Shown: positions 1-9,142, counted from the first letter of the stretch. The stretch is 64,000 nt of DNA from Microbacteriaceae bacterium PS02068 (GCA_029959325.1 JASCPF010000005.1:36449-100448); one strand, 5' to 3'. Notes: generated by a model from the sequence alone, not told the origin. Numbers and translations are program-made.

Positions 1-744
1 CTGCCGCTCGTGGCGCTGACGCACCTGGGCGCGAACCTCGACAGCTGGGACCCCGAGCTGGTCGACCCGCTCGCCGAGAACCGCCGGGTGATCCTGCTGG
101 GCTACCGGGGCGTCGGGGCATCGACGGGCACCGTGCGCGATCGCTTCGACGCGATGGCCGCCGACGCGATCGCCGCGATCCGCGCGCTGGGGCTGTCTCG
201 GGTCGATCTGTTCGGCCTGTCGATGGGCGGCATGGTCGCGCAGGAGGTCCTCCGCCAGGCGCCCGACCTCGTCGATCGGGTGATCCTCGCCAGCGCCGGC
301 CCGCAAGGGGGCCCCGGGCTCACGGTGATGACGGGCGTCTTCGTGCGAGGCATCCTGCGCGGTGTCGTCACGGGCACCCCGCCCACCTCACTGCTGTTCT
401 TCACCCGCACCCCTGCGGGCAAGGATGCCGCGAAGGCCTACCAGTCACGCCTGAAGCGGCGCCGCAGCGGCCGCGACAAGCCCGTCACCCCGGGCGTCTT
501 CCGCGCGCAGCTGCGCGCCGTGAAGCGGTGGGGCGGCGACGTGGCATCCGCGAATTCGTACACCGGTCCGGTGCTCGTTCTGCACGGTGACAGCGACCGG
601 ATGGTGCCGGTGGGCAACGCCGATGCCCTCGTCGCCCGCTACCCGCAGGCAGACCGGCACATCTTCGCCGATTCCGGCCACGGCGTCGTGTCGCAGAACC
701 GTCAGACCATCTCCGGCCTCGTCAGCAGCTTCCTGCAGCGCTGA
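1..744 (+). CDS. Alpha/beta hydrolase, 5' end outside window
   Basis: The reading frame is open from base 1, so the true start lies upstream of the window. The visible 247 residues form an alpha/beta-hydrolase fold. The nucleophile elbow GLSMGG carries Ser at about residue 74 of the visible part, the acid is in HGDSDRMVP, and the catalytic His is in DSGHGVV near the C terminus. The substrate cannot be told from sequence. The next gene, an MDR oxidoreductase on the same strand, begins 42 bases downstream, so the two are probably co-transcribed. Confidence 0.85.
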   Translation: MPLVALTHLGANLDSWDPELVDPLAENRRVILLGYRGVGASTGTVRDRFDAMAADAIAAIRALGLSRVDLFGLSMGGMVAQEVLRQAPDLVDRVILASAGPQGGPGLTVMTGVFVRGILRGVVTGTPPTSLLFFTRTPAGKDAAKAYQSRLKRRRSGRDKPVTPGVFRAQLRAVKRWGGDVASANSYTGPVLVLHGDSDRMVPVGNADALVARYPQADRHIFADSGHGVVSQNRQTISGLVSSFLQR

Positions 745-786
745 CCCCGGCATCCTCTCCACACTCAGACAGAAGGAAGTCCCATC

Positions 787-1794
787 ATGCGAGCGTTCGT
801 GTTCGACAAATACGCACAGCCCCTCCACGAGGCCGACGCGCCCGAGCCCGTCGTCGGCGACCAGGACGTGCTCGTCCGGGTGGATGCCGCGAGCCTCAAC
901 CACCTCGATGCGCGCATCCGCGAGGGCGAGTTCAAGGCGATCCTGCCCTACAAGCCCCCGGTGATCCTCGGGCACGACCTGGCGGGCACCGTCATCCGCA
1001 CCGGCAAGAGCGTCACGGGTTTCCGGTCGGGCGATCGCGTCTACGCGCGGCCCCGCGACTTCCGCATCGGCACGTTCGCCGAGCGCATTGCCGTCGACCA
1101 GGCCGACCTCGCGCTCGCGCCGACCTCGATCAGCACGGTCGAGGCGGCGTCGCTGCCCTTGGTGGCGCTCACCGCGTGGCAGGCGCTGGTCGACGCGGCC
1201 GCCGTGAAGCCCGGGCAGAAGGTGCTGATCCACGCCGGGTCGGGCGGGGTCGGCTCGATCGCGATCCAGATCGCGAAGCACCTCGGCGCCACCGTGGCGA
1301 CCACCGCCTCGGCGAAGAACGCCGATTTCGTCCGCGAGCTCGGCGCCGACGTGGTCATCGACTACGCCACGCAGGACTTCGCCGCCGAGCTCTCGGGCTA
1401 CGACGTCGTGCTCGACTCGCGGGGGCCGGACAGCGTCCTGAAGTCACTGAGCGTCGTGCGCCCCGGCGGCACCGTCATCGGCATCTCGGGCCCGCCGACC
1501 CCCGCATTCGCGAAGGCGGCAGGCCTGAACCCCGTCGTCCGTCTCGTCGTCGGCGCGCTGAGCCGGAAGGTGCGCAGCGCGGCGAAGAAGCTCGGCGTGA
1601 ACTACGAGTTCCTCTGGGTGCACGCGTCCGGTGACCAGCTGCGACAGATCGCCGAACTGGTGGATGCCGGAGTGATCCGCCCCGTGGTCGGCGCGACCTT
1701 CCCGTTCGACGAGACCGCGGCGGCGCTGGCATCCCTCGGCTCGAGCAGCATCCGGGGCAAGGCCGTCGTCGACGTGTCGGGTGCCCAGGGCTGA
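787..1794 (+). CDS. NADP-dependent oxidoreductase, zinc-free MDR family
   Basis: This 335-residue protein has the two-domain layout of medium-chain dehydrogenases/quinone reductases. A GroES-like N-terminal half contains GHDLAGTV, and a Rossmann half has the nucleotide-binding stretch HAGSGGVGSIAIQ at about residues 140-152. The zinc-ligand Cys residues of zinc alcohol dehydrogenases are absent, which favours the quinone-oxidoreductase/enal-reductase branch. The start follows AGAAGGAAG at a normal distance. It sits 42 bases after the alpha/beta-hydrolase gene. The substrate is unknown. Confidence 0.88.
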   Translation: MRAFVFDKYAQPLHEADAPEPVVGDQDVLVRVDAASLNHLDARIREGEFKAILPYKPPVILGHDLAGTVIRTGKSVTGFRSGDRVYARPRDFRIGTFAERIAVDQADLALAPTSISTVEAASLPLVALTAWQALVDAAAVKPGQKVLIHAGSGGVGSIAIQIAKHLGATVATTASAKNADFVRELGADVVIDYATQDFAAELSGYDVVLDSRGPDSVLKSLSVVRPGGTVIGISGPPTPAFAKAAGLNPVVRLVVGALSRKVRSAAKKLGVNYEFLWVHASGDQLRQIAELVDAGVIRPVVGATFPFDETAAALASLGSSSIRGKAVVDVSGAQG

Positions 1795-1813
1795 CCCGAT
1801 TCCGGCGCGCGGG

Positions 1814-2596
1814 TCAGCGGATGGATGACCCGATCGAGATGCCGCCGTCGATGTCGAGCACGACGCCGGTGATGTAGCCGGCTGCTTCGGACGCGAGGAA
1901 CGCCGCGCCCTCGGCGATGTCGGCCGGATCGCCGGTGTGGCGCTGGGGGATCTTCCGGGTGAGGAGTTCGCGTGCGGCATCGTCCATCGACGCGAGCATC
2001 GGCGTCTCGATGAGTCCCGGCGCGATGGCGTTGGCCGTGATCCCGTACCGGGCGCCTTCGAGCGCGAGCGCCCGGGTGAGGCCCACGATCCCGGACTTCG
2101 CCGCGACGTAGTTCGCCTGGCCGAAGTTGCCGCGCCACGACATCGACGAGAACGAGACGATGCGTCCGTAGCCGCGCGAGCGCATGCCGGCGAAGGCCGC
2201 CCGCGCACACAGGAACGCCCCCTTCAGGCTCACGTCGACCACGGCGTCCCAGTCGGCATCCGAGATGTTCTCGATGCGGTTGTCGCGGATGATCCCGGCG
2301 TTGTTGACGAGCACGTCGACCGCGCCGTGGGCCGCCTCGGTGCTCGCGATCCAGGCGTTCACCTGCGTCGAGTCCGTCACGTCCACGACAGTGCCGCTCA
2401 CCGGCACCCCGTGCGCACCACGCAGAAGATCAGCGGTCTCGGCCAGGAGCGACTCGTTGACATCGATCAGCGCCAGCGCGGCACCTTCCGAAGCGAACCG
2501 CTCGGCCATGGCGAGTCCGAGGCCCTGGGCGGCACCCGTGATCGCCACCGTCCTGCCCGCGTAGCGCTCGGGAAAGGGCTTCTTCACGGTCGTCAC
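1814..2596 (-). CDS. SDR family NAD(P)-dependent oxidoreductase
   Basis: This is a classical short-chain dehydrogenase of 260 residues. It has the cofactor motif TGAAQGLG near residue 20, NNAGI near residue 95, and a catalytic Ser in FSSMSW followed by YVAAK. It is the third gene of a minus-strand operon (acyl-CoA synthetase, enoyl-CoA hydratase, SDR) with 4-base overlaps, so a role as a 3-hydroxyacyl dehydrogenase or 3-oxoacyl reductase in a small acyl-CoA pathway is plausible. That role is inferred from context; the fold assignment is secure. Confidence 0.9.
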   Translation of the reverse strand: MTTVKKPFPERYAGRTVAITGAAQGLGLAMAERFASEGAALALIDVNESLLAETADLLRGAHGVPVSGTVVDVTDSTQVNAWIASTEAAHGAVDVLVNNAGIIRDNRIENISDADWDAVVDVSLKGAFLCARAAFAGMRSRGYGRIVSFSSMSWRGNFGQANYVAAKSGIVGLTRALALEGARYGITANAIAPGLIETPMLASMDDAARELLTRKIPQRHTGDPADIAEGAAFLASEAAGYITGVVLDIDGGISIGSSIR

Positions 2597-3396
2597 GATC
2601 GGTCGGCTTTCTCGGTGGGGCGGGTGGGGCGAACGGCGCTGCGGTCGAGGAACGCGCGGAGCGCCGCGGGCACATCGTTTGCGGTCCAGTTGGTGCCGAA
2701 GTCGTGCAGCTCGCGGGCCAGGGCGGCCTCGTCATCCAGTTCGTGAACGGCATGCACCAGACGCTTCATGTTCTGCTGGGCGGCCGGGTCTCGCGACGCG
2801 AGCACCGACGCGACCTGCTGCGCGCGGTCGCGGAGGGCCCCTTCGGGGACGACCTCCCGGACCCACCCCGACGACAACAGCGCTTCCGCGGCCAGGGTCT
2901 CGCCGCTGAGGTGCATCCATCGGGCGTTGCCCTTGCCCACGGCACGCTCGAGGCGCACGGCGGATCCGGCCCCGGGGAGGAGCCTGTTGTTGACGTGACC
3001 GTCGCCGATCCGGGTGTGCTCGGCAGCGATGACGACGTCGCAGACGAGCGCGAGCTCGAGCCCGCCGGCGATCGCGTGGCCGTGGAGTGCGGCGACCCAG
3101 GGCTTGGATCCCGCCTCGATGCGCGTGAGGACCGCGGAGAGTCGGGAGAGGAATCGCACGACGCCGTCGCCGTCCGGTGCGGCCAGGAAGTGGCGGAAGT
3201 CACCGCCCGCGCAGAAGGTCGGACCCTCACCCGCCAGCACCACGACCGACGTGTGATCGTCGTGCTCGATGTCGTCGACCTGCTCTTCGAGCGCCCGGGT
3301 GATCCCGTCGTCGAGCGCGTTGCGCTGGCCGGGACGATTGAGCACGATCCATCGCACCGGACCGCGCTGTTCGACCAGAAGCGGAGCGGATGTCAT
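2593..3396 (-). CDS. Enoyl-CoA hydratase/isomerase (crotonase) family
   Basis: This 267-residue crotonase-fold protein shows the two oxyanion-hole segments GEGPTFCAGGDF (about residues 54-65) and HGHAIAGGLELALVCD (about 105-120). A PGAGSAVRL segment stands where typical hydratases have PGxGGTQRL. It overlaps both operon neighbours by 4 bases. With the upstream ligase and downstream SDR it would supply the hydration step of a beta-oxidation-like route. Hydratase, isomerase and hydrolase activities cannot be separated by sequence alone. Confidence 0.9.
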   Translation of the reverse strand: MTSAPLLVEQRGPVRWIVLNRPGQRNALDDGITRALEEQVDDIEHDDHTSVVVLAGEGPTFCAGGDFRHFLAAPDGDGVVRFLSRLSAVLTRIEAGSKPWVAALHGHAIAGGLELALVCDVVIAAEHTRIGDGHVNNRLLPGAGSAVRLERAVGKGNARWMHLSGETLAAEALLSSGWVREVVPEGALRDRAQQVASVLASRDPAAQQNMKRLVHAVHELDDEAALARELHDFGTNWTANDVPAALRAFLDRSAVRPTRPTEKADRS

Positions 3397-5051
3397 CCGG
3401 ATGCCCCGACACCCAGCTCCTCGCGCCGCCGCTGCCGCAGCACGAAGCGTTGGATCTTGCCACTGGGCGTCTTCGGCAGCTGATCGACGAAGTGCACGGC
3501 GCGCGGGTAGGCGTGCGCCGCGTAGTTGCGCTTCACGAACGACTGGATCTGCGACACGAGTTCCGGTGAGGCCTCGTACCCATCACGCAAGACGACGAAG
3601 GCTTCCAGGACCTCGCCGCGTTCGGGATCCGGTGCGGCGACCGCAGCACTCTCGGCCACCGCCGGGTACCGGCTCATCACCGACTCCACCTCGAACGGCC
3701 CGATGCGGTAGCCCGCCATGATGATGACGTCGTCGTCTCTGGCCGAGAAGCGGAAGGCACCGTCTTCGTCCTTCGAGCCGAGGTCGCCGAGCACGTAGTA
3801 GCGCCCGCCGACCGCGAAGCGCGACGCGGTCTTGGACGGGTCCTGATACTGCTGGAACGTCATCGCGGGGCTCTGCTCGGTGTCGAGCACGACGCGCCCC
3901 ACCGCGCCCGGTGCGAGCTCGTCGTCGCTGTCTTCCGCGAGGATCGTGGCCGACCATCCCGGCAGCGGATGACCCATCGACCCGGGCACGATGGGGCGCG
4001 CGAGGTCGGGGTGGTGGTGATTGGCGAAGACCATTCCCACCTCGGTCTGGCCGAAGTGATCGTGCACGCTCAGGCCGAGCTCGCGCTCCGCCCACTCGTT
4101 CACCTCGGGCGTCAGCGGCTCACCCGCGCTCGACAGCCGGCGCAGGGTCGTCTCACCGGGCACGTCCGGATAGGCGAGGCGAATGGCGCGGTAGATCGTG
4201 GGCGCGGCGGTCAGGTTCGTAACGCCGAGCCGTTGCACGAGTGTCCACGCGCGGCGGGGATCGAACGCACCGGTCTGCAGGATGGTCCCCGATCCGACCG
4301 CGAGCGGGCCCACAACCGCCGAGTAGAGACCGTAGGCCCACCCGGGGTCGGCCGCGCACCAGTACACGTCGTCGTCGGTGACGCCCAGGCCGTGCACGAC
4401 GTAGCTGTGCCACACCGCCACATGACGGAACGGGTGAATGACGCCCTTCGGAGACCCGGTGGTGCCGGAGGTGAAGATGTGCACGAACGCGCCATCGGGG
4501 CCCTGTGCGTAGGGCTCCACCTCCTCGGGACCGTCGGACGCCGGCCCCGCCATGAGATCGTCGTAGGCGATGTCGCCGGATGCCGGGTCGTGCTCGCCGA
4601 CCACGATGACGGTCCACTCGCCGAGCGGCCGGCCGTCCTCGGGCGTGAGCTTCGGGCGTTGCGTGGCATCCGTCACGACCACCTTCGCGTCGGCGGCGCG
4701 CAGGCGGAAGTCCACCGCAGGGGCCGCGAATGCCGTGAACAGCGGCACATAGACCGCGCCCAGACGCCAGATCGCGATCATCGTGGTGATCAGCTCTGGC
4801 CCCTTGCCGAGGAGCGTCGCCACCCGAGTGCCGGGGCCGACGCCGAGTTCGCGCAGCCGCGCGGCGAGGCGGGACGAATCTCGACGCAACTCGCCGTACG
4901 TCGACTCGACGACCCGGTCGGCGTCGACATCGACCACGCGGTAGGCGATCGCCGACGGGTCGTGCCGATCGCACAGAATCCATGCGGCGCGGGCATCCGC
5001 CTCTTCATACACCGCTGCGGTGCGGGCGAAGTAGGGTCGAGAGTCGCGCAT
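3393..5051 (-). CDS. Acyl-CoA synthetase (AMP-forming)
   Basis: This 552-residue member of the ANL superfamily has the phosphate-binding motif FTSGTTGSPKGV, the adenine motif HFGQTEVGM, the hinge-region YYVLGDLG and the C-terminal catalytic Lys in PKTPSGKIQR. The arrangement resembles short/medium-chain acyl-CoA synthetases. It is the first gene of the three-gene acyl-CoA operon. The promoter region at 5052-5147 contains an inverted repeat that probably binds the nearby TetR protein and is shared with the divergent oxidoreductase gene. Confidence 0.92.
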   Translation of the reverse strand: MRDSRPYFARTAAVYEEADARAAWILCDRHDPSAIAYRVVDVDADRVVESTYGELRRDSSRLAARLRELGVGPGTRVATLLGKGPELITTMIAIWRLGAVYVPLFTAFAAPAVDFRLRAADAKVVVTDATQRPKLTPEDGRPLGEWTVIVVGEHDPASGDIAYDDLMAGPASDGPEEVEPYAQGPDGAFVHIFTSGTTGSPKGVIHPFRHVAVWHSYVVHGLGVTDDDVYWCAADPGWAYGLYSAVVGPLAVGSGTILQTGAFDPRRAWTLVQRLGVTNLTAAPTIYRAIRLAYPDVPGETTLRRLSSAGEPLTPEVNEWAERELGLSVHDHFGQTEVGMVFANHHHPDLARPIVPGSMGHPLPGWSATILAEDSDDELAPGAVGRVVLDTEQSPAMTFQQYQDPSKTASRFAVGGRYYVLGDLGSKDEDGAFRFSARDDDVIIMAGYRIGPFEVESVMSRYPAVAESAAVAAPDPERGEVLEAFVVLRDGYEASPELVSQIQSFVKRNYAAHAYPRAVHFVDQLPKTPSGKIQRFVLRQRRREELGVGASG

Positions 5052-5068
5052 GGATCCCCCTTGATCAC

Positions 5069-5094
5069 AGTACGAAAATGAATACTTCCGTACT
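5069..5094. promoter_or_regulatory. Putative TetR operator between divergent units
   Basis: The half-site AGTACGAAA (5069-5077) faces TTCCGTACT (5086-5094), a near-perfect inverted repeat with an 8-base spacer. It lies between the acyl-CoA operon and the divergent oxidoreductase gene. A very similar sequence lies upstream of the TetR gene at 6824-6838, which is the reason for assigning it to that regulator. Binding is inferred. Confidence 0.55.
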
Positions 5095-5147
5095 CTATAC
5101 TGAGCCTACGGACATCGCAAGGATGCCCAGGAAGCGCGGGGCGTCAC

Positions 5148-6170
5148 ATGACAGTAAGCAGAACGTTGATGCGAGCGGTGCGCAACACGACGCACGGAGG
5201 CCCGCGCCTGCTCAAGGTCGAGAACATCCGCGTGCCTGCCCGAGGTGCGGGCGAAGTGCTCGTCGAAGTGCACGCCGCGGGCGTGGCCTATCCCGACGTG
5301 CTGCAGTCGCGCGGCGAGTATCAGCTGCGGGTGCCGCTGCCCTTCACCGTCGGATCCGAGTTCGCCGGGATCGTGGCCGAGTGCGACGACGACTCCGGCC
5401 TCGCCGTGGGCGACCGCGTGCTCGGAGTCGCGGGCCACGGCGCCTTCGCGGACTACGTCGTCACCCCGGCCGATCGGGTGCTGCCGCTGCCCGACGAGGT
5501 CGACTTCATCACAGCTGCGGGCATGCCGATAAACGTTCTGAGCGCCGAGTTCGCTCTCGGCGAGAGGGGTCGTCTGCGGGCGGGCGAGACCGTCCTGATC
5601 CACGGCGCCGCGGGGGGACTGGGTGTGGCGCTCATCCAGCAGTCGAAGATCCTGGGCGCGACGGTCATCGCGGTCGTCTCCACCCCCGAGAAGGCCCAGC
5701 TCGCGCGCGAGGTCGGCGCCGACGTGACGATCTCTCCGTACAACTTCCTCGAAGAGGCTCGCCGGTTGACCGACGGCCGAGGGGTGGACATGGTGCTCGA
5801 CCCGGTGGGCGGCGAGCGCTTCACCGACTCGCTGCGCTCGCTCGCCCGCGGGGGACGGCTGCTGGTGCTCGGGTTCACCGGGGGCAGCATCCCGACGGTG
5901 CGGGTCAACCGCCTGCTTCTGACCAATACGACGATCATCGGAGTCGCGTGGGAAGGGCTCATGCCGGTGTCCGGGGTCTCCCTGCCCGACCAATGGGCAC
6001 GGCTCCTGCCGCACGTCGCACGCGGCGCCGTGTACCCGGTGATCAGCGATGTGCTGCCACTGCACCGCGCAGACGAAGCGGTCGCAGCGCTGGACGAGCG
6101 GCGCGCCGGCGGCAAGATCGTGCTCGAGCTGCGCCCCGACGTGCCCATCCCCGCAGAGGCGCGCGACTAG
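5148..6170 (+). CDS. NADPH:quinone oxidoreductase family protein (MDR)
   Basis: This is a 340-residue MDR protein. The N-terminal GroES-like domain includes PFTVGSEFAGIV, and the Rossmann domain includes HGAAGGLGVALIQQ near residue 150 and LDPVGGERF. No zinc ligands are present. It diverges from the acyl-CoA synthetase operon, and its 3' end overlaps the convergent TetR gene by 4 bases. Both sides appear to be controlled by the same TetR-type half-sites, so the enzyme may act on an unsaturated acyl or quinone intermediate of the same pathway. The substrate is unproven. Confidence 0.9.
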   Translation: MTVSRTLMRAVRNTTHGGPRLLKVENIRVPARGAGEVLVEVHAAGVAYPDVLQSRGEYQLRVPLPFTVGSEFAGIVAECDDDSGLAVGDRVLGVAGHGAFADYVVTPADRVLPLPDEVDFITAAGMPINVLSAEFALGERGRLRAGETVLIHGAAGGLGVALIQQSKILGATVIAVVSTPEKAQLAREVGADVTISPYNFLEEARRLTDGRGVDMVLDPVGGERFTDSLRSLARGGRLLVLGFTGGSIPTVRVNRLLLTNTTIIGVAWEGLMPVSGVSLPDQWARLLPHVARGAVYPVISDVLPLHRADEAVAALDERRAGGKIVLELRPDVPIPAEARD

Positions 6171-6781
6171 TCGCGGCGGGCCAAGCCGTTGATGAGGATC
6201 TCGCCGAGGTCGGTGAATGCCTGACCAGCCGTGAGACCGGTCGCGTCGAGCAGCCGTCCGCTCTGCACTCCGTCGATGAGAACGGCGACCGCGTGCGAGG
6301 CGAAGTTGGCGTAGCCGGGAGTGAAGGCACCGGCCGCGACGCCCTCGTCGATGAGCTCTCGCACACGGCGCGCCGCGGCGTCGGAGTTGAGGCGATAGAT
6401 GGCGGCCGTCGGCTGGTAGCCGACCATGTCGCGGTAGAAGTCGGGCGAGTTGCGGCGCATCGCCGATCCCACCCCGGCCAGGTAGGTGACGATCCGGTCT
6501 GCGGGGTCGGAGCGATGGCTGACCTCTGCTTCGATCGCCCGCGCCGACTCGGCGAAGAAGTGTCGGACGACCGCCTGGACGATCTGCTCTCGGCTGTCGG
6601 CCACTGAGTAGAGAGTGGTCTTCGAGCACCGAAGCCGCGCGCACAGATCATCGACGGTGAGGGCGCTGAAGCCCTCGGCCAGGAACATCGCCTGCAGCTG
6701 CTCGATCAACTCCGCTCGGCGACCGCCGGGCTTCCGGGCACGCGCGCGCGTCGAACGCGGGAGAGTTCTCTCATCGACCAT
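6167..6781 (-). CDS. TetR/AcrR family transcriptional regulator
   Basis: This 204-residue repressor has an N-terminal helix-turn-helix in which LTVDDLCARLRCSKTTLYSV is the recognition segment, followed by an all-helical ligand-binding domain. The ATG at 6781 is chosen because a GGAAGAGG ribosome site precedes it; the frame stays open further upstream but lacks such a site. The half-site TTTCGTACT occurs before this gene and, as its complement and with one change, in the 5069-5094 repeat. This suggests autoregulation plus control of the acyl-CoA operon and the divergent oxidoreductase. An acyl-CoA ligand is a reasonable guess only. Confidence 0.88.
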   Translation of the reverse strand: MVDERTLPRSTRARARKPGGRRAELIEQLQAMFLAEGFSALTVDDLCARLRCSKTTLYSVADSREQIVQAVVRHFFAESARAIEAEVSHRSDPADRIVTYLAGVGSAMRRNSPDFYRDMVGYQPTAAIYRLNSDAAARRVRELIDEGVAAGAFTPGYANFASHAVAVLIDGVQSGRLLDATGLTAGQAFTDLGEILINGLARRD

Positions 6782-6823
6782 TCGCACCTCTTCCGCGCGC
6801 GATGCGTTCGGATACGCAACGCG

Positions 6824-6838
6824 ATACTTTCGTACTAT
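6824..6838. promoter_or_regulatory. Putative TetR autoregulatory operator
   Basis: The 15-base ATACTTTCGTACTAT matches the right half of the 5069-5094 element (ATACTTCCGTACTCT) at 13 of 15 positions. It lies 43 bases upstream of the TetR start codon, where a promoter is expected. Confidence 0.5.
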
Positions 6839-7010
6839 AGCAACGGCCGTTCCGTGCGCCGGAGCAGACCTGACCGGTACGTTCCCGGGCATCCAGGCCG
6901 TGCTTCCGACATGCCGCTGAAGATCATCGCGATGGATTGTCCTCGGAGGTCGTGGTCGCTCGTCCCCCTTGTGAGAGCGAGAGTCGCTCATCCAGGAAGG
7001 GGGCCCCGAC

Positions 7011-7460
7011 ATGGGCCGCTACACGACCATCACCCGCACCGGCCACACCGGTGCCTCCGCCGACAGGATCATCGAGCTCGTGAGCTCGACCGAGGGGTTC
7101 ACGCGCATCAACCCGCACCTGACGGCCGACCCGAAGCTCGAGATCACGCCGCTCGGCCCGCACACGGGAATCGGATCCGGCTTCGCGTTCCGCGGGAAGA
7201 ACGGCAAGGGCACGCAGACCGTCGCCCAGGTCGGCGACACGTACGTCGACTACGCGATCGACATGGGTTCGATGGGCACCTCGACCCAGCGCATCGCCGC
7301 TCGGCCTGCGCCGGGCGGCGGCTCCGACCTCGAGTGGACGATGGTGCTGGATGCCGGCGGCAACCCCCTGCTGCGACTCTTCGGCATGATGGCGAGCAAG
7401 GTCATCGGCCCGACTCTCGAAACCGGCATCCGCAACCTCTCCACCAGCCCGTCCCTCTGA
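7011..7460 (+). CDS. SRPBCC family protein
   Basis: This 149-residue protein resembles the START/polyketide-cyclase-like (SRPBCC) fold. It has an N-terminal strand with a helix opening on residues IIELVSSTEGF, a central GSGFAFRGKNGKG hairpin, and a C-terminal amphipathic helix that ends ATGIRNLS-like. AGGAAGGGGG precedes the ATG. It is the first of three same-strand genes ahead of a DGPF protein and an ECF42-like sigma factor, a common setting for SRPBCC proteins in Actinobacteria. The ligand is unknown. Confidence 0.8.
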   Translation: MGRYTTITRTGHTGASADRIIELVSSTEGFTRINPHLTADPKLEITPLGPHTGIGSGFAFRGKNGKGTQTVAQVGDTYVDYAIDMGSMGTSTQRIAARPAPGGGSDLEWTMVLDAGGNPLLRLFGMMASKVIGPTLETGIRNLSTSPSL

Positions 7461-7496
7461 CCTCCACCCACGCAGCACCTCACGAAAGGCACCGCC

Positions 7497-7847
7497 ATGA
7501 AGTACACGTTCCTCCTCTACAGCGACCACAGCCTGCGCGGAGAGCCCACGCCCGAAGAGCTCGAGCAGGAGCTGGCCGTCTTCGGCGCCTACATCGGCGC
7601 CCTCAGTGAAGCCGGCGTCTTCGTCGCGACCGACTGGCTCGCCCCGGTCGAGACCGCCGCGACGGTGTCGTTCGCGGCCGGCGAGGCCGTCGTCCACGAC
7701 GGCCCGTTCGCCGAGACGCACGAACAGCTCGGCGGCTACTTCGTCATCGACGCGCCCGACCTCGACGTCGCGCTGGAGTGGGCCAAGAAGTGCCCCGTCG
7801 CCCAGTACGGCAAGGTCGAGGTGCGCGCCTCGGCTATGCAAGGCTGA
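7497..7847 (+). CDS. YCII/DGPF domain protein
   Basis: This 116-residue YCII-fold protein opens MKYTFLLYSD and carries the diagnostic HDGPFAETHEQLGGYF segment, the DGPF motif. Proteins of this type are the usual partners of ECF42 sigma factors, and one follows immediately here, with its likely start overlapping this gene. The biochemical activity of DGPF proteins is not established. A start with an AAAGG ribosome site is clear. The gene probably belongs to the sigma factor's own regulon or feeds into it. Confidence 0.88.
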   Translation: MKYTFLLYSDHSLRGEPTPEELEQELAVFGAYIGALSEAGVFVATDWLAPVETAATVSFAAGEAVVHDGPFAETHEQLGGYFVIDAPDLDVALEWAKKCPVAQYGKVEVRASAMQG

Positions 7848-9112
7848 CCCGCATAGACACCGATCCGCAGACCGATTCGCACGCCGACGAGTCGCTCCCG
7901 CCCGACGAACTGCTCGCGCAGTTCGTCGCGGAACACCGGGCGCGACTCGTCGGTGCGCTGTCGCGGTGGTGCGGCGACGTGCAGCTGGCCGAAGACGGAT
8001 TCGCGGATGCCGTGGAACGCGCGCTCCTCGCCTGGACGGCGGAGGCTCCCCGCGACCCGGGCGCCTGGATCGTCACGACCGCGCGCAACCGCATCCGCGA
8101 CATCCTGCGTTCGGCTGAGCACACCCGCACGCGAGGCCTCGACGACGACGTGCCGCACCCGACCGTCGAGAACCCCTCCGGCCGCGACGACGACACCCTC
8201 GCGCTCATGCTCGCGTGCGCGCACCCGTCGCTCGACCGGGCGGTTCACGCACCGCTCATCCTGCAGGTCATCGTCGGCGCGCAGACCACCGACATCGCGA
8301 CGGCCTTCGCGCTTCCGACCGCGACGCTCGCGAAGCGGCTCGTTCGGGCCAAGCAGCGGCTGCGCGCCGATCGCGACTCGTTCGAAGTGCCCGATGGCAT
8401 CCCTCCCGAGCGGGTGCAGAGCGTGCTCGACGCGATCTACGCCGCCTATTCCATCGAGTGGCTGCGCGTGGCGCCCCCCGATGCCGTAGATCTCGTCACC
8501 GAGCAGGCGATCCACGCCAGTCAGCTGCTGCTCAGCGCACTGCCCGACGATCACGAGGTGCGCGGTCTTGCGGCGCTGCTGCTGTACCTGCACTCACGCC
8601 GCCACACCCGAATTCGCGACGGGGTGCTCGTGCCGACCGAGCAACAGGATCCCGCGCAATGGGACCGCGAGCTCATCAGCCATGCGGAGAGACTGCTGCG
8701 CGCCGGACTGGCGAAGAGTCGCAAGGCCTCACCTGGGCCGTACGAGCTGCAGGCCGCGATCCAGTCGGCGCACGCCTCCCGGTCTGCCGACACCGACACC
8801 CCGTGGGACACGATCGCCCACCTCTACGACGCCCTCATTCTCACGACGCCGAGCAAAGGCGCCCTGGTGGCGCGCGCGGTCGCGATCTCTCGGGCGACGG
8901 ATGCCGCGACAGGCCTGCGCATCCTCGACGATCTCAGGAGGGCCGACCCGACGATGGAGGCCTTCCAGCCCTTTCACGCGGCGCGCGCGTCGATGCTGCG
9001 CCTCATCGGCGACCGGGCAACCGCCGACGCCGCGCTGGAACGTGCCACCGCGCTCTGCACCCACCCGCCGAGCAGGCGCCACCTCGAGATGTTGAGGGTG
9101 CAGGGGGATTGA
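7778..9112 (+). CDS. ECF42-like RNA polymerase sigma factor with C-terminal extension
   Basis: Sigma region 2 (about AERALLAWT through DPGAWIVTTARNRIRDILR) and region 4 (DIATAFALPTATLAKRLVRAKQRLR) are followed by a roughly 220-residue C-terminal helical extension. This is the layout of ECF42 factors, which lack a dedicated anti-sigma and pair with DGPF proteins. The start is uncertain: GTG at 7778 or 7790 would overlap the upstream gene by about 60-70 bases, and the first residues of the conserved domain do not appear until about 7900. The downstream NTF2-like gene is on the opposite strand. Confidence 0.85.
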   Translation: MGQEVPRRPVRQGRGARLGYARLTRIDTDPQTDSHADESLPPDELLAQFVAEHRARLVGALSRWCGDVQLAEDGFADAVERALLAWTAEAPRDPGAWIVTTARNRIRDILRSAEHTRTRGLDDDVPHPTVENPSGRDDDTLALMLACAHPSLDRAVHAPLILQVIVGAQTTDIATAFALPTATLAKRLVRAKQRLRADRDSFEVPDGIPPERVQSVLDAIYAAYSIEWLRVAPPDAVDLVTEQAIHASQLLLSALPDDHEVRGLAALLLYLHSRRHTRIRDGVLVPTEQQDPAQWDRELISHAERLLRAGLAKSRKASPGPYELQAAIQSAHASRSADTDTPWDTIAHLYDALILTTPSKGALVARAVAISRATDAATGLRILDDLRRADPTMEAFQPFHAARASMLRLIGDRATADAALERATALCTHPPSRRHLEMLRVQGD

Positions 9113-9142
9113 CGCGATCCGTCGCTCAGAATGTGGCGGCTT

